A DNA stretch of 64,000 nucleotides from an archaeon (GCA_027343665.1 DAHWKL010000002.1:235386-299385), one strand, 5' to 3'; numbered from the stretch's first letter, positions 9,091 through 19,022 are shown. A program made the numbers and translations. The notes: generated by a model from the sequence alone, not told the origin.

Positions 9091-9552
9091 TTAGTTAATC
9101 ACACATTTCTGCCCTGCAGGAACGTCATTTGCGAGAGCTGTGACATCATATTTGTAACCTGTTGCGGATGATGTTATAGTGCCATTCTTTCCGTCAATTA
9201 TTATCTGGGAACATTTCAGGTTGCAATTAATCGTCGAACATTTGGGAACATTGAACTGGCTGAAAGTCGCCAAGCCTGAAAAGACATCACAAGATGATTG
9301 GACATTCACATTATATTCATTGGCACGAAGAGTTCTTGCGCCAGAGCAATAATCATAAACATTATTTGATGAACACGCAAGACTGCAATCCTGAACAACT
9401 GTGTCTACATTGCTTGGATTCACAAGACTGCTTATGCTGCTCCAACCTGTCATGAATCCCCACACAAGAACAACTAAGATTATCAGACCAAGAATCAAGA
9501 GCACTATTGTGCTTGTGCTAAGACCCTGCCCTCTCTTGTTTTGCGATGCCAT
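9091..9552 (-). CDS. archaeal class III pilin-like protein, Cys-rich
   Basis: NKRGQGLSTSTIVLLILGLIILVVLVWGF leader; multiple Cys in the mature part. Confidence 0.85.
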   Translation of the reverse strand: MASQNKRGQGLSTSTIVLLILGLIILVVLVWGFMTGWSSISSLVNPSNVDTVVQDCSLACSSNNVYDYCSGARTLRANEYNVNVQSSCDVFSGLATFSQFNVPKCSTINCNLKCSQIIIDGKNGTITSSATGYKYDVTALANDVPAGQKCVIN

Positions 9553-9605
9553 CTTCTTAAATAGAGTAAAAAATATTTATAAAACTTCCTATATCAGCAA
9601 TCGGC

Positions 9606-9977
9606 TCATGGTAAGAATGCAGACGAAGGGATTTGATATTTCACAGAAAAAACAAGTACAGGTGATCCTCCTATTATCCCTAAAAACCCACCCTGATTTT
9701 CATATTTGCTTTCAGATAAGTATTCTTTCCCACCTTGAACAGTCACATTAAAAAGAGGATTGAGTTTTGCTGTCGGAACTTGATGTGACTCAAAGAAAAG
9801 ATATTGATCCATAAAAGAACTGACATGACTAGTTGAACTTATACCTACAAAAGAGTTGCTTATATTGAAGTCTGATATGAAAAAAGTTAGGAGTGCAAAA
9901 GCACACACTGCAAAAATTCCTATAACCAGAATGGTCACCGGGAGATCTCCCTTCTTTGAATCTGTTTTTTCTGTCAT
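9606..9977 (-). CDS. pilin-like protein
   Basis: SKKGDLPVTILVIGIFAVCAFALLTFFI N-terminus; ATGA overlap with the upstream gene. Confidence 0.72.
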   Translation of the reverse strand: MTEKTDSKKGDLPVTILVIGIFAVCAFALLTFFISDFNISNSFVGISSTSHVSSFMDQYLFFESHQVPTAKLNPLFNVTVQGGKEYLSESKYENQGGFLGIIGGSPVLVFSVKYQIPSSAFLP

Positions 9978-10318
9978 CTTAAACCGTAATCCAGCATGAA
10001 TTGCTTTTTTGTCGCATTATAATCTAAACTGAAATTACCTCCTGCTGCCATTTTTTCAAGAGCATTATCAAGTTGGAGTTGAGATGAGCCTGGCCCTGAA
10101 GAGACATAAGTGAATAAGGATTTTTGAAGGAAGAAGTCTGTCGGCTCCTGCTTCTGCGAAGAAGTTATGCTTTGCCTGAAAGATGTTGTGACGGATTTTG
10201 TTCCCCCAAGAAGAGAAGAACCGAATATGAAAAAAATGATGATTACTAAAATAATGATAGTTGCAACTATCCACGTCAGAGTCTCTCCCACTTGTCCTTT
10301 CGAATTTTTTTTATCCAT
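9974..10318 (-). CDS. pilin-like protein
   Basis: NSKGQVGETLTWIVATIIILVIIIFFIFG N-terminus; overlaps both neighbours. Confidence 0.75.
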   Translation of the reverse strand: MDKKNSKGQVGETLTWIVATIIILVIIIFFIFGSSLLGGTKSVTTSFRQSITSSQKQEPTDFFLQKSLFTYVSSGPGSSQLQLDNALEKMAAGGNFSLDYNATKKQFMLDYGLR

Positions 10319-10844
10319 TTGTGTTTTCAGATACCTTGCTTACGACAGCAAGTATTTTTACTGTATAGATAGTCCCTGAAGAAGTTTTCATAAAAAATTC
10401 CTTATTGATGCATTGTGCAAGGTTTTGATTATTGGCTACATTTATGTTACAATCTGGTCTAAGGTTGCTATTCCCTTCCATAATCCCAAAAGAATTCGCA
10501 AAATTGCCCACCCCGTTCGAAAAGTTCACCTCAAGATAATATGGAACCTGAGTGAATTCTCCTTCGACGCTGAAATTGAGAGAACATATTTTCATGAAAT
10601 TGTCACGGAAGTCCGGCCTGAAAACCCCTTCTGTTGAAAAGAGGAGAGGATTCACCTGCCCACCATAATAAATGCAGTTAGCAGCATTATCTGCAAGAAT
10701 ACCTGCCTCGACCTGCCTTACGTCGTAAGGATTCCCATAAAACGCGTTCACCATCAGGACAATTCCAACTGCAACTATGACTAGAATTGCAAACCAATAC
10801 ACTGAAATCAGTTTGTCGCCTTTTTTTCCAATTTGCCTTCTCAT
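10311..10844 (-). CDS. pilin-like protein
   Basis: GKKGDKLISVYWFAILVIVAVGIVLMV N-terminus; overlapping start/stop with neighbours. Confidence 0.75.
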   Translation of the reverse strand: MRRQIGKKGDKLISVYWFAILVIVAVGIVLMVNAFYGNPYDVRQVEAGILADNAANCIYYGGQVNPLLFSTEGVFRPDFRDNFMKICSLNFSVEGEFTQVPYYLEVNFSNGVGNFANSFGIMEGNSNLRPDCNINVANNQNLAQCINKEFFMKTSSGTIYTVKILAVVSKVSENTNG

Positions 10845-11257
10845 GTTTTCTTAGAGAACGTGAAAAAATAAAATCCGTTATATTTCCCGCTATTGTCTTT
10901 CTCCGGATAATATCCTGTCACATTTATATTATTAAAAAATTGATAGCTCTTGCTTTTGCCCTGATCAAGAGTGATTGTAACATATTGACCTTTAACAAGA
11001 ACAACCTGATCAAAAGGAACTCCGTTTTTATTTGCAACACCAAGAGCACTTTGCATGTTTACTGTCATCTGCATCCCTGGCCTCGCAGAATCTATAAGGA
11101 GAGCAATCTCTTTTGAGTATGCATCCTCAAGGGTTGAGACGCCATTCCCCTGGTTAATTAAAAAAATTATAAGTATAGTAAGAAAAAGGACATTAAGGAG
11201 AAGAAAAATTATATTCTCCACAAGTATTTCCCCTCTCTTCTGCCTCTTTTTTATCAT
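10841..11257 (-). CDS. pilin-like protein
   Basis: QKRGEILVENIIFLLLNVLFLTILIIFLI N-terminus. Confidence 0.72.
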   Translation of the reverse strand: MIKKRQKRGEILVENIIFLLLNVLFLTILIIFLINQGNGVSTLEDAYSKEIALLIDSARPGMQMTVNMQSALGVANKNGVPFDQVVLVKGQYVTITLDQGKSKSYQFFNNINVTGYYPEKDNSGKYNGFYFFTFSKKT

Positions 11258-11300
11258 AATATAGATAGAAAAAAAGAATTAATAAAAGTTATCCTCACAA

Positions 11301-12191
11301 TTAACTTGCGGTAGTTATCTCGCTGCAATTAAGCGCCGTAAACTGTGCAGAATTGACCTGAATAAGAGACGGGGGAATATATTGATTTCCACTCGCTCCT
11401 TCGACAACAGGTGCAACAAAAACCCCTCCAAGAACACCCCCTGCAGTAGCACTACCGGCAACTGTAAGAACTCCAAGAAGGGAACCGAGACTTAATCCAC
11501 CGGTAACAGGCGAGAGAACTAATGCTGTAGCAACAACTCCAGCAGCAGCTGCACCGACCCCAATCCAACCAAGGGTACTTATTTTGTTTGTAATTCCCAT
11601 CAGCGAATAATACTCTTTGGTCATATCAACTGTGCCTAAATTTCCTGAATAACTTGTGATTCCTGTTAAACCCATATAATCTGCATAAGTCTGTCCGCTG
11701 GACATTTTTGCTGTTGAAAGATACTGGTAGAAATCTTTCATGCTGAAGTTAGTGTTTCCGCCGAAAACTTTGTACACTGAAGGATCAAAAGCTATCTGAC
11801 TGCAAAGAGAGCAATAAAGATTCTTTGTTATCCCGGAACCGACATAATTTATTTTCCCCTCACCGAACATCCACCAGCAGTTTGCCATTTGGCCTGCAAG
11901 AGCTTGATAAACTGCAGTTTTGTTCCCGACTTTTATTATTATCGGTTTGGTCATAGGAGCGCAATTCCCATTAGCACTTAAACATACATATTGCCTTTTA
12001 CAATCTAAGGGAAAAGCACTGGAAGGTACTATTGATGTTCCCCTTTCAACAACAGAATTATGGCATATATTCTGGGCATTCTCTCCTCCAAGATTAAGCT
12101 TCAGTATGAAAAAAAGTATAACTGCGAAACTCGCAACTAGTATGATTATAATGACAATTTGCTGAGTCGTGAGTTCCCCTTTATTATCCAT
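11301..12191 (-). CDS. pilin-like protein with C-terminal Gly/Ala-rich hydrophobic hairpin
   Basis: DNKGELTTQQIVIIIILVASFAVILFFIL; later IGVGAAAAGVVATALVLSPVTGGLSLGSLLGVLTVAGSATAGGVLGGV. Confidence 0.75.
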   Translation of the reverse strand: MDNKGELTTQQIVIIIILVASFAVILFFILKLNLGGENAQNICHNSVVERGTSIVPSSAFPLDCKRQYVCLSANGNCAPMTKPIIIKVGNKTAVYQALAGQMANCWWMFGEGKINYVGSGITKNLYCSLCSQIAFDPSVYKVFGGNTNFSMKDFYQYLSTAKMSSGQTYADYMGLTGITSYSGNLGTVDMTKEYYSLMGITNKISTLGWIGVGAAAAGVVATALVLSPVTGGLSLGSLLGVLTVAGSATAGGVLGGVFVAPVVEGASGNQYIPPSLIQVNSAQFTALNCSEITTAS

Positions 12192-12293
12192 TCACATCAC
12201 CCCTAGACTATGAAACAAAGAGTATAATCCTAATAAAGCTATTGCAAAAATGATTATCCATATGAGGTATTTCACCATTTCATCGAGATCCAT
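12192..12293 (-). CDS. putative 33-aa single-TM microprotein (not in ORF track)
   Basis: MDLDEMVKYLIWIIIFAIALLGLYSLFHSLGVM; start overlaps the upstream stop (ATGA); stop abuts the next ATG. Confidence 0.6.
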   Translation of the reverse strand: MDLDEMVKYLIWIIIFAIALLGLYSLFHSLGVM

Positions 12294-12799
12294 CAGTTCA
12301 ACACCTCTATCATTTTTCCGGCTTTAGTGATATTTACCGTTGTTCCGCCATTGCTTACACTTTTTATTCCAAAGGTTCCGAAACTTTTCAGATTCTGGAC
12401 AGCTATACATGCACCTGTACTGTCGCATTGGCTTATTTGTGAATGTATTGTGATAATTCCAAGGATGGTACTAGGTGTATCGCATATACAAAGGCAGTCG
12501 GCTCCGGCACATAGATTTGGTTTCTGTTGGCTCCCTACAAAGCTCACAAAATTCCATGACACGGGTGTTACATCAGGTATGGACTCACTTGCAATCGCAC
12601 CATTGTTCAGTCTTGATATGATATCCCCTATCCTCCCGACAGTCGACTGGGCTTCTTTCTGATTCTGAGCGTTCGAATTTGCGTAATATATCGAAAAAAG
12701 AAGATAAACCAAAAAGACTATACATATCACTGCAAGAACTATCTTCAGGACTTCACTGGCTAAAAGCATCCCCCTTTTGTTCAAAATCTTTTTATCCAT
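12293..12799 (-). CDS. pilin-like protein
   Basis: MDKKILNKRGMLLASEVLKIVLAVICIVFLVYLLF; internal ATG of ORF 12293..12862 preferred because it gives the class III leader. Confidence 0.75.
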   Translation of the reverse strand: MDKKILNKRGMLLASEVLKIVLAVICIVFLVYLLFSIYYANSNAQNQKEAQSTVGRIGDIISRLNNGAIASESIPDVTPVSWNFVSFVGSQQKPNLCAGADCLCICDTPSTILGIITIHSQISQCDSTGACIAVQNLKSFGTFGIKSVSNGGTTVNITKAGKMIEVLN

Positions 12800-12962
12800 A
12801 TAAAATTCTCCAAAATCCTCCGACACTTGTCGGCGGCGAAAGCCCTTTGAAAAAATCAGCAACTCTTTGTCCGAAGAAAAGATACAGCCCGATTATTACT
12901 GCAATTACAACTAGGACTCCCAAAATTATTTTTATCAACTGATCAATTGTAAGCTCTGACAT
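12792..12962 (-). CDS. putative 56-aa single-TM protein of the pilus locus (not in ORF track)
   Basis: MSELTIDQLIKIILGVLVVIAVIIGLYLFFGQRVADFFKGLSPPTSVGGFWRILYG; stop overlaps the downstream ATG. Confidence 0.65.
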   Translation of the reverse strand: MSELTIDQLIKIILGVLVVIAVIIGLYLFFGQRVADFFKGLSPPTSVGGFWRILYG

Positions 12963-13114
12963 TATGGTCCTCCGAAAAGATTTTTGAATGCTCCGATAAA
13001 AGAATCTCCATTTCCCTTAAGGAAGAAGATTGCTATCATAAGTACCACAAGGATAGCTACAGCAATCAAGATCCATGGAAGATATTCCGAAATTATCCCT
13101 CTTTTGCTCCTCAT
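12962..13114 (-). CDS. putative 50-aa mini-pilin (not in ORF track)
   Basis: MRSKRGIISEYLPWILIAVAILVVLMIAIFFLKGNGDSFIGAFKNLFGGP; KRG leader; TAATG junction with the next ORF. Confidence 0.65.
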   Translation of the reverse strand: MRSKRGIISEYLPWILIAVAILVVLMIAIFFLKGNGDSFIGAFKNLFGGP

Positions 13115-13158
13115 AGAACAACCAGGGAAAAGGATTTAATAAAGTTTTTGAGAGGGTA

Positions 13159-15318
13159 TCAGCCAAGAATATTTCCGAGGACGACTGAACTTAATATTGA
13201 GAGTGAGATTATACTTATAAGAGCCACAACAAAATATAAACTCATGCCTCTCTTTAGGTTTACTCCTGTTTGATTTGTAAGTTCAAGCCTATCTTCACCT
13301 GAATCTATAGTCACAAGAGTTGAAGTCAATATGAAGGTTATCTCTATAAGATAAAGCCCGACGGCTATCTGAAGGAAATAAGGAGGGATCATAAACTGAT
13401 ATTGGAATATACTCAAAAGATTTGTGAGAGTTCCAAGATTAGTTGCACCTGCTGCTCCTGAAGAAAGATTATTCAAGCCCAGCATTCCGAGTATTGCTGT
13501 TATCATTGCAGCAAGCCCGACGACAATACCTGAAAGCAATGGAGCGAGAAAGGTCATATTACTTTTCATATCACTTATAATCTCGGCGAGAAGATCTTTC
13601 AATCTCGAAGTAATCTTTTCAAGATTCTTTATGTATTCGGAAATGCTCATAAGGCTGACAGCCGCGATTTTCAATCCTTTCTTTGAAGATTCCACAAGTA
13701 TTCTCATTGAAGTCGCAATCAGGTTGGATGGAAAAAACCTTATAGCACCCCTTTTATTGTCAAAGATAGCGCCTTCAACGCTCATTCCCATCTGTCTTAT
13801 GTTATAATTGACTCTTGCAAAAAATTCCCCTGATTGGAGTCCTTTGTTCGCTTCCGCAACTTTCCCGAAAACAAGCTCGGGAGGAACACTATTTCCCAGT
13901 CTGTTTCCAAGCTGAAAAAGCGAATTATTGAATTCCCCTTCAAGTTCTTTTGTTTTCTTTCTTTCAACAATAAGCTCTTTTGTCTTTCCTGAATATGCAA
14001 CTGAAAAAAATATAGCAATTGAAAGTGGGAAAAGCATGCCAAGAAGAAGAGCGCCAAGACCAAAAGGACCTGTGACGCTAGATCCCGTTGTGACAAAATT
14101 AAATACATTCCCACTACCCAAAAATGAAAGCCCCAATTGGGAAAAAGTGAAATCGCTTGGAACTCCCAACATCGCAGGAAGAGGAGTGTATTCAAAAAGG
14201 AGGGGTATAAGGCTCAACAAAAAAAGAGGAAATGCAAGAAGAAATGCCTTCCTGTAAGGTGCATTGCTTTTATATTTTGGATAAAGGGGGTTCTTTTCAA
14301 GGAGAGCGGTTTCCCCATAACCTCCGGGACGAAGACTAAGTGCCTTGTCTGTCAGATAAAACACCATAAAGGGGATAATAAGGTTAAATAAAATTATGAC
14401 ATGAACATAAGTGAGAATACCCCCAAGCATTGCAGAAGCAAGAGGGATCAATGCAAGACCAAGAGTCGGAAGAACAACACCAAGCATATAGACATTTGTC
14501 AACGGGCTCCTTACAGAATGGCTGAATGCAAGCATTTTCTCATAAACTCCATCAAGAACGACCTGGAGGCCTTTTTCTAAAGTTGAGATTCTTCTTCCTT
14601 CATCAGGTTCAAAAAGACTTGATTCTATGAGATGGAAACTTTCAATGAACTCATTTGAGTATCCCCTCCAACTTTCAAGATAACTGTCAAGACTTTCCTT
14701 TATCGTGGAATATTTCCCTATTTCAACATTGTAGAATATTTTTTTGAAATCAAGGGCAAGAGGATAATCAAGATGTTCTGAAGCAAACTGTATCGCTTTT
14801 TCAAGATTTGATGTGTGTCTCATATAAACAACGATATAAAGTATGGCGGGGACCATCTGGCTTGAAGCCTTGAGTCTCCATTTCCTTGCAGCCCTTTCCG
14901 GATATCCATTAAGGAAAGTGAAAAGAAAAAGTCCGAAGAATATTACAAGGAAAAAGAAAAGAAGAGGGAAACTGTTTATGTCTCCGTTATTGACAAGAAC
15001 TACTGCGACTGAGATCAGAAGCCCTACAAAAAAAACTGAAAGGAAACTCATTATGGAAAGGCTTGCTGCCTGCCAAGGTTCTATGGACAGATGAGCCGAA
15101 TCTATTGATCTTTTTAATCTTGCTTCATCTTTAGAAGAAGGTTTGACACGAACCATATTTCCAAGGCTGTTCGCCCACCTTTCATAAGTTGAATATTCCC
15201 TGGCGATTTCACCTTTAAACATTTCATATGAAGAACTATTTTCACCCGGAGAATTTATCTCATTTTCTATCTTCGCACTGTATTTTTTTAAAACGTCCTG
15301 AACGCTTTGCCTTTCCAC
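13159..15318 (-). CDS. TadC/FlaJ/PilC-like type IV pilus assembly membrane protein
   Basis: Large two-half multi-TM protein downstream of the ATPase gene. The listed ORF starts at a TTG (15384); a GTG at 15318 preceded by GAGGTG is preferred. Confidence 0.85.
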   Translation of the reverse strand: MERQSVQDVLKKYSAKIENEINSPGENSSSYEMFKGEIAREYSTYERWANSLGNMVRVKPSSKDEARLKRSIDSAHLSIEPWQAASLSIMSFLSVFFVGLLISVAVVLVNNGDINSFPLLFFFLVIFFGLFLFTFLNGYPERAARKWRLKASSQMVPAILYIVVYMRHTSNLEKAIQFASEHLDYPLALDFKKIFYNVEIGKYSTIKESLDSYLESWRGYSNEFIESFHLIESSLFEPDEGRRISTLEKGLQVVLDGVYEKMLAFSHSVRSPLTNVYMLGVVLPTLGLALIPLASAMLGGILTYVHVIILFNLIIPFMVFYLTDKALSLRPGGYGETALLEKNPLYPKYKSNAPYRKAFLLAFPLFLLSLIPLLFEYTPLPAMLGVPSDFTFSQLGLSFLGSGNVFNFVTTGSSVTGPFGLGALLLGMLFPLSIAIFFSVAYSGKTKELIVERKKTKELEGEFNNSLFQLGNRLGNSVPPELVFGKVAEANKGLQSGEFFARVNYNIRQMGMSVEGAIFDNKRGAIRFFPSNLIATSMRILVESSKKGLKIAAVSLMSISEYIKNLEKITSRLKDLLAEIISDMKSNMTFLAPLLSGIVVGLAAMITAILGMLGLNNLSSGAAGATNLGTLTNLLSIFQYQFMIPPYFLQIAVGLYLIEITFILTSTLVTIDSGEDRLELTNQTGVNLKRGMSLYFVVALISIISLSILSSVVLGNILG

Positions 15319-15384
15319 TTTACACCTCTGGATATAGAAGAGAAAAATAATTAATAAATGTTTAGAATCTTGAATAAAAATCAA

Positions 15385-16653
15385 TTATCCAAACAACTTT
15401 GCAAGCCAGTTAAGAATCTGCTGTATTATATTCTGACTTACACACTGATTATTAACACAGACATTTCCGCCGCACTCAAAATTATTCTCACATGCTGCAT
15501 TGCTCCCAAGCTGAGGAACAAAACTCCCGTTAGCAGCGCAATATTCCCCATTCTGCCTATAACCTATTGGAAGGCATTCACCGTTGGAAACGCAGCCTGA
15601 TGTACATGACATTGTGGAAGAGTTAGTGGAATTTGAAACTTTTAAATCATTAACAGAATAATCTATACTCACCAGTGTAGCTTCTTTATGGCCGCGAGTA
15701 ATATTTTCCGATGGAAGAATTTCACCAAAAGTTACCGAAACACCAGATTTAAATTTATAAGTGTTATTCCCATACATTTCAAGAAAGGTTGAATTTTCCC
15801 CATTGTAATTTATAATTACTCCTTTAGAGTTTATTAATCCCACTGAAAAACCATTTGCGGAACCGCCTGGCGAAAGAAGGCAGACATTATCCTCCGTAGA
15901 AGTATTGAAGCAAGAATTTACTTGTGCATAGGTAAATGCGGTGATCAACCCACCTTTATAGCTAGAGGGTATAGAAATCCTACCAGAAGGGATCTGAGAT
16001 AAATTAAAAATTGCAGTTGGAAACACGAACATCCCTGAAGGAAAGATGTAAAAGGTTCTTTGTGGCTGAATAAAATCAGAAGTCTCAACGGAATTAAGAT
16101 ATCCGCCAGGATAATAATTCAATGAAACATACGAAGAATTCACAGATGAAATTGAAAAGGCTTCCCCTTCATTGTCATTAATTATGACTCCAGGTGAAAT
16201 AACACAATTATGTTGAGAACAAAAATTTATTGTAGAATCGGGGAGCTCACTGACATTTCTAATTGTACTTGTAGAATCGGGGAGCTCACTGACATTTCTA
16301 ATTGTACATTTATTCCCATTCCAAACATAACCCGAATTACAGACATAGCAAGCATATCCTTGAGAGCATGAGTAAGAATCATTTCTCGTAGCATTTGGAG
16401 GGGGTACAAAAGCTGCAGAACCTGCCATAAGATTGACACATCCAACAGAAGTTCCGTAGACTGCGGGAGAGGGACATATAACCCCTGAAGAAGTTGCATA
16501 ACCGGTTATGCTGGGAACATTGATTATCTTTCCATTGAAACTGTTCCATAAGTCCGTGAAAATATTAGCTGAAGCAAAAGAGATGGACAAAAGCACGACG
16601 ACGAAAAGAACCGCAAAAATTATACTGTTGTTTTTTCTTTTCACCATCTCCAT
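15385..16653 (-). CDS. secreted/surface protein of the pilus locus, Cys-rich
   Basis: N-terminal TM/signal (IIFAVLFVVVLLSISFASANIF), many NxS/T sequons, paired Cys; between the platform and ATPase genes. Confidence 0.8.
   Translation of the reverse strand: MEMVKRKNNSIIFAVLFVVVLLSISFASANIFTDLWNSFNGKIINVPSITGYATSSGVICPSPAVYGTSVGCVNLMAGSAAFVPPPNATRNDSYSCSQGYACYVCNSGYVWNGNKCTIRNVSELPDSTSTIRNVSELPDSTINFCSQHNCVISPGVIINDNEGEAFSISSVNSSYVSLNYYPGGYLNSVETSDFIQPQRTFYIFPSGMFVFPTAIFNLSQIPSGRISIPSSYKGGLITAFTYAQVNSCFNTSTEDNVCLLSPGGSANGFSVGLINSKGVIINYNGENSTFLEMYGNNTYKFKSGVSVTFGEILPSENITRGHKEATLVSIDYSVNDLKVSNSTNSSTMSCTSGCVSNGECLPIGYRQNGEYCAANGSFVPQLGSNAACENNFECGGNVCVNNQCVSQNIIQQILNWLAKLFG
16232..16309 (-). 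repeat. perfect 39-bp in-frame tandem duplication (13 aa, TIRNVSELPDSTS)
   Basis: gtagaatcggggagctcactgacatttctaattgtactt occurs back to back, starting at 16232 and 16271. Confidence 0.9.
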
Positions 16654-16733
16654 CCTTATACAAAAAATAAAAACTATTTAAATATTCCTATAAAATAAAG
16701 GAATAATTTCACCGAAGACAAATGAAAAAATTT

Positions 16734-19022
16734 TCATTCCTTGAACTTCTTTATTTCATTATTTAACCATTTCTGCCACTTTGGAAAAACCTGATCCCCC
16801 AACGGGAGCCCGACTTCATTTATGACCTCATCTGAAATCCTGTGAAAAGCATGATTTGAAAGGACATTGAACTTTGCCTCAAGTATCTCTTCTTTACCTG
16901 AAGATTTGGCAACTTTCACTATTTCATTTTTTATCTTTGACCTCAGAAGAATATTATCATATACTGCATCCCAATTTCCAGCCCAGCCTTTCACTTTTGA
17001 AGCAATATCTTTTATGACATCGCTTTCACCATTGATGAGAGCGTCGCTTGCTTCAAGCTCATCTTTCTCGACAATATATTTCATGAGATCACTGAATCCG
17101 CCTTCTTTTTGCGGATCTTCTTTCCAATGTTTTTTTACTTCTGAAACCTGAAGAAGTCTTCTCCATGAATGGAGCCCATCAGCTGATTTTATGGGATTTG
17201 CAACTGCGATCACATCTGTAGCTTTGAACGAAGTCGCGGGAACTTCAAGATCATTCACGACCCTATCGAAAACTCCGTAAGGTGAAGCGCCGTGTATTGT
17301 TCCGGCGACAACATTAGCTAAGGCTCCCACCCTCATCGCTTCATAAAGGGCTTTCGCCTCGACTGAACGAACTTCGCCAACAATCAGCGAACTGTCTCCA
17401 AGACGCAAAGATGTTCTTATCCCATCGTCAGCCGACACTTCCGCTCCGGATTTCAAAAGAGCAGAACGTACTTTCATCCTTAAGATATCATAATTCAATG
17501 CGCGCAGCGCCTCTACAGGAAGTTCAAGTGAATCCTCTACCGTGATTATTCTCGAATTTGGATTTATCTCAAGCATGAGGCTACCTAAAAGGGAAGTCTT
17601 TCCTGAGCTTCTTGTCCCGGCAATTAATATTGTTCTTGCTCCATCTATAAGAAAACTCAAAAGACCTGCAGCCAGGGGATTCAGCATCTTATTTTCAATG
17701 AATAAAGGAAGAGTCCAGGGAGATTCCCTGTGCCTTCTTATCGAATATGCGAGACCCTCCGGACTGAGAGGCTCCTGAATGATAGCAATCCTTGCTCTTA
17801 AATTGTCTATCTCAAGTTGCGTATCAAGTATCGGATTTGCCTCATCCAAAGGTCTTCCTGAAATCATTCTGAACTTTGCGGCCCATGAATCGGCATCTTC
17901 ACGGCTTGGAAGGATATTTGTCGTGCATTCATCATAATCCTGGTGCCTGACATAAATTGGAGTTTGGGAGATCGGAGCATTGAGGGAAACATCCTGAATA
18001 TTTTTGTCTTTGAGCAAAACTTCGACAAGCCCGAAACCGATTGTATGCCTTACGAGTATCGCTGAGAGTTTCATGAGATTTATGTAATCCAACTTTATGT
18101 TTTTCGTCTGAGCAAGATCCCTTATCAAATCTTTTGATATGTTGAAAAAGACTTTCCTTGTCCTGTCAACATTCGTGAACTCTTCTGCTTTAGGCTGATG
18201 TTCTATCAGCACAACTCTGGCAAGGTTCAGAAGGGAATTTTCTTCTTCAGTGAGTGTCGATTCCGGAGGAGAAAGATGGTAAAAAAGTTTTGATTCATCT
18301 TTTTTCTTAAGGATAGCAACATTACTTATATCAAAATCATCTGTCGAAATTTCGTACTGGTCAACTATCTCAGCGTCCGTCGGGAATCCTCCAACAAGTC
18401 TCGTGAAAGTGAAATTGGGAATTATATCCGGTTGAAAGATCTTTGAGTACACCCCCCTTCCCCCAAGCGTGTAGTTGGAAAGGTAAGGCAATGAGTCCCT
18501 TATTACTTTCATGTTTTCAACAAAGCCAAATATTCTCTCAAGAAGTTTCAGGTAATTTCCCTCATCTATCTTAGATTCTCCATTAAGCCTCTGAAAAATT
18601 ACCCTTTCATTGATCATAATCCTTCTGAGCTCATAATAAGAAGCTACGGGATCTTTTTTGAACATATAAAGGAATGAAAAAAGATTATTGTATCTCTTGG
18701 GGAAAAAAGACTCATCAAAAGTTACGAGCTTTTTGTGTGAGAGTACCTCTTCCTGTTTCAGGAAAAAAACATAAAGGCTGGCAATTTCAAGAAGATAATT
18801 TGTCTCCTTGAATCCGTAATTGTAATTTTTCTCGGTCACAAAAACAATCCTAGAGACATTTGGATTTTCAATTAGGGCATCAACCGTCATTTCCATGACT
18901 TCAGGAAAGTCGGCAATGCTTGGAGGGTATGAAGAACCATTAAAATTGAAGTAAAGGATATCTTCACCACCTTCCCTTTTGACTTCATGTGCATAAAGCT
19001 TAGCCTCTTTTTCAAATTCCAT
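16734..19022 (-). CDS. type II/IV secretion ATPase (PilB/TadA/FlaI-like)
   Basis: Walker A AGTRSSGKTS, IITVEDSLELP, LRLGDSSLIVGEVRSVEA, AGTIHGASPYGVFDRVV. Confidence 0.95.
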   Translation of the reverse strand: MEFEKEAKLYAHEVKREGGEDILYFNFNGSSYPPSIADFPEVMEMTVDALIENPNVSRIVFVTEKNYNYGFKETNYLLEIASLYVFFLKQEEVLSHKKLVTFDESFFPKRYNNLFSFLYMFKKDPVASYYELRRIMINERVIFQRLNGESKIDEGNYLKLLERIFGFVENMKVIRDSLPYLSNYTLGGRGVYSKIFQPDIIPNFTFTRLVGGFPTDAEIVDQYEISTDDFDISNVAILKKKDESKLFYHLSPPESTLTEEENSLLNLARVVLIEHQPKAEEFTNVDRTRKVFFNISKDLIRDLAQTKNIKLDYINLMKLSAILVRHTIGFGLVEVLLKDKNIQDVSLNAPISQTPIYVRHQDYDECTTNILPSREDADSWAAKFRMISGRPLDEANPILDTQLEIDNLRARIAIIQEPLSPEGLAYSIRRHRESPWTLPLFIENKMLNPLAAGLLSFLIDGARTILIAGTRSSGKTSLLGSLMLEINPNSRIITVEDSLELPVEALRALNYDILRMKVRSALLKSGAEVSADDGIRTSLRLGDSSLIVGEVRSVEAKALYEAMRVGALANVVAGTIHGASPYGVFDRVVNDLEVPATSFKATDVIAVANPIKSADGLHSWRRLLQVSEVKKHWKEDPQKEGGFSDLMKYIVEKDELEASDALINGESDVIKDIASKVKGWAGNWDAVYDNILLRSKIKNEIVKVAKSSGKEEILEAKFNVLSNHAFHRISDEVINEVGLPLGDQVFPKWQKWLNNEIKKFKE

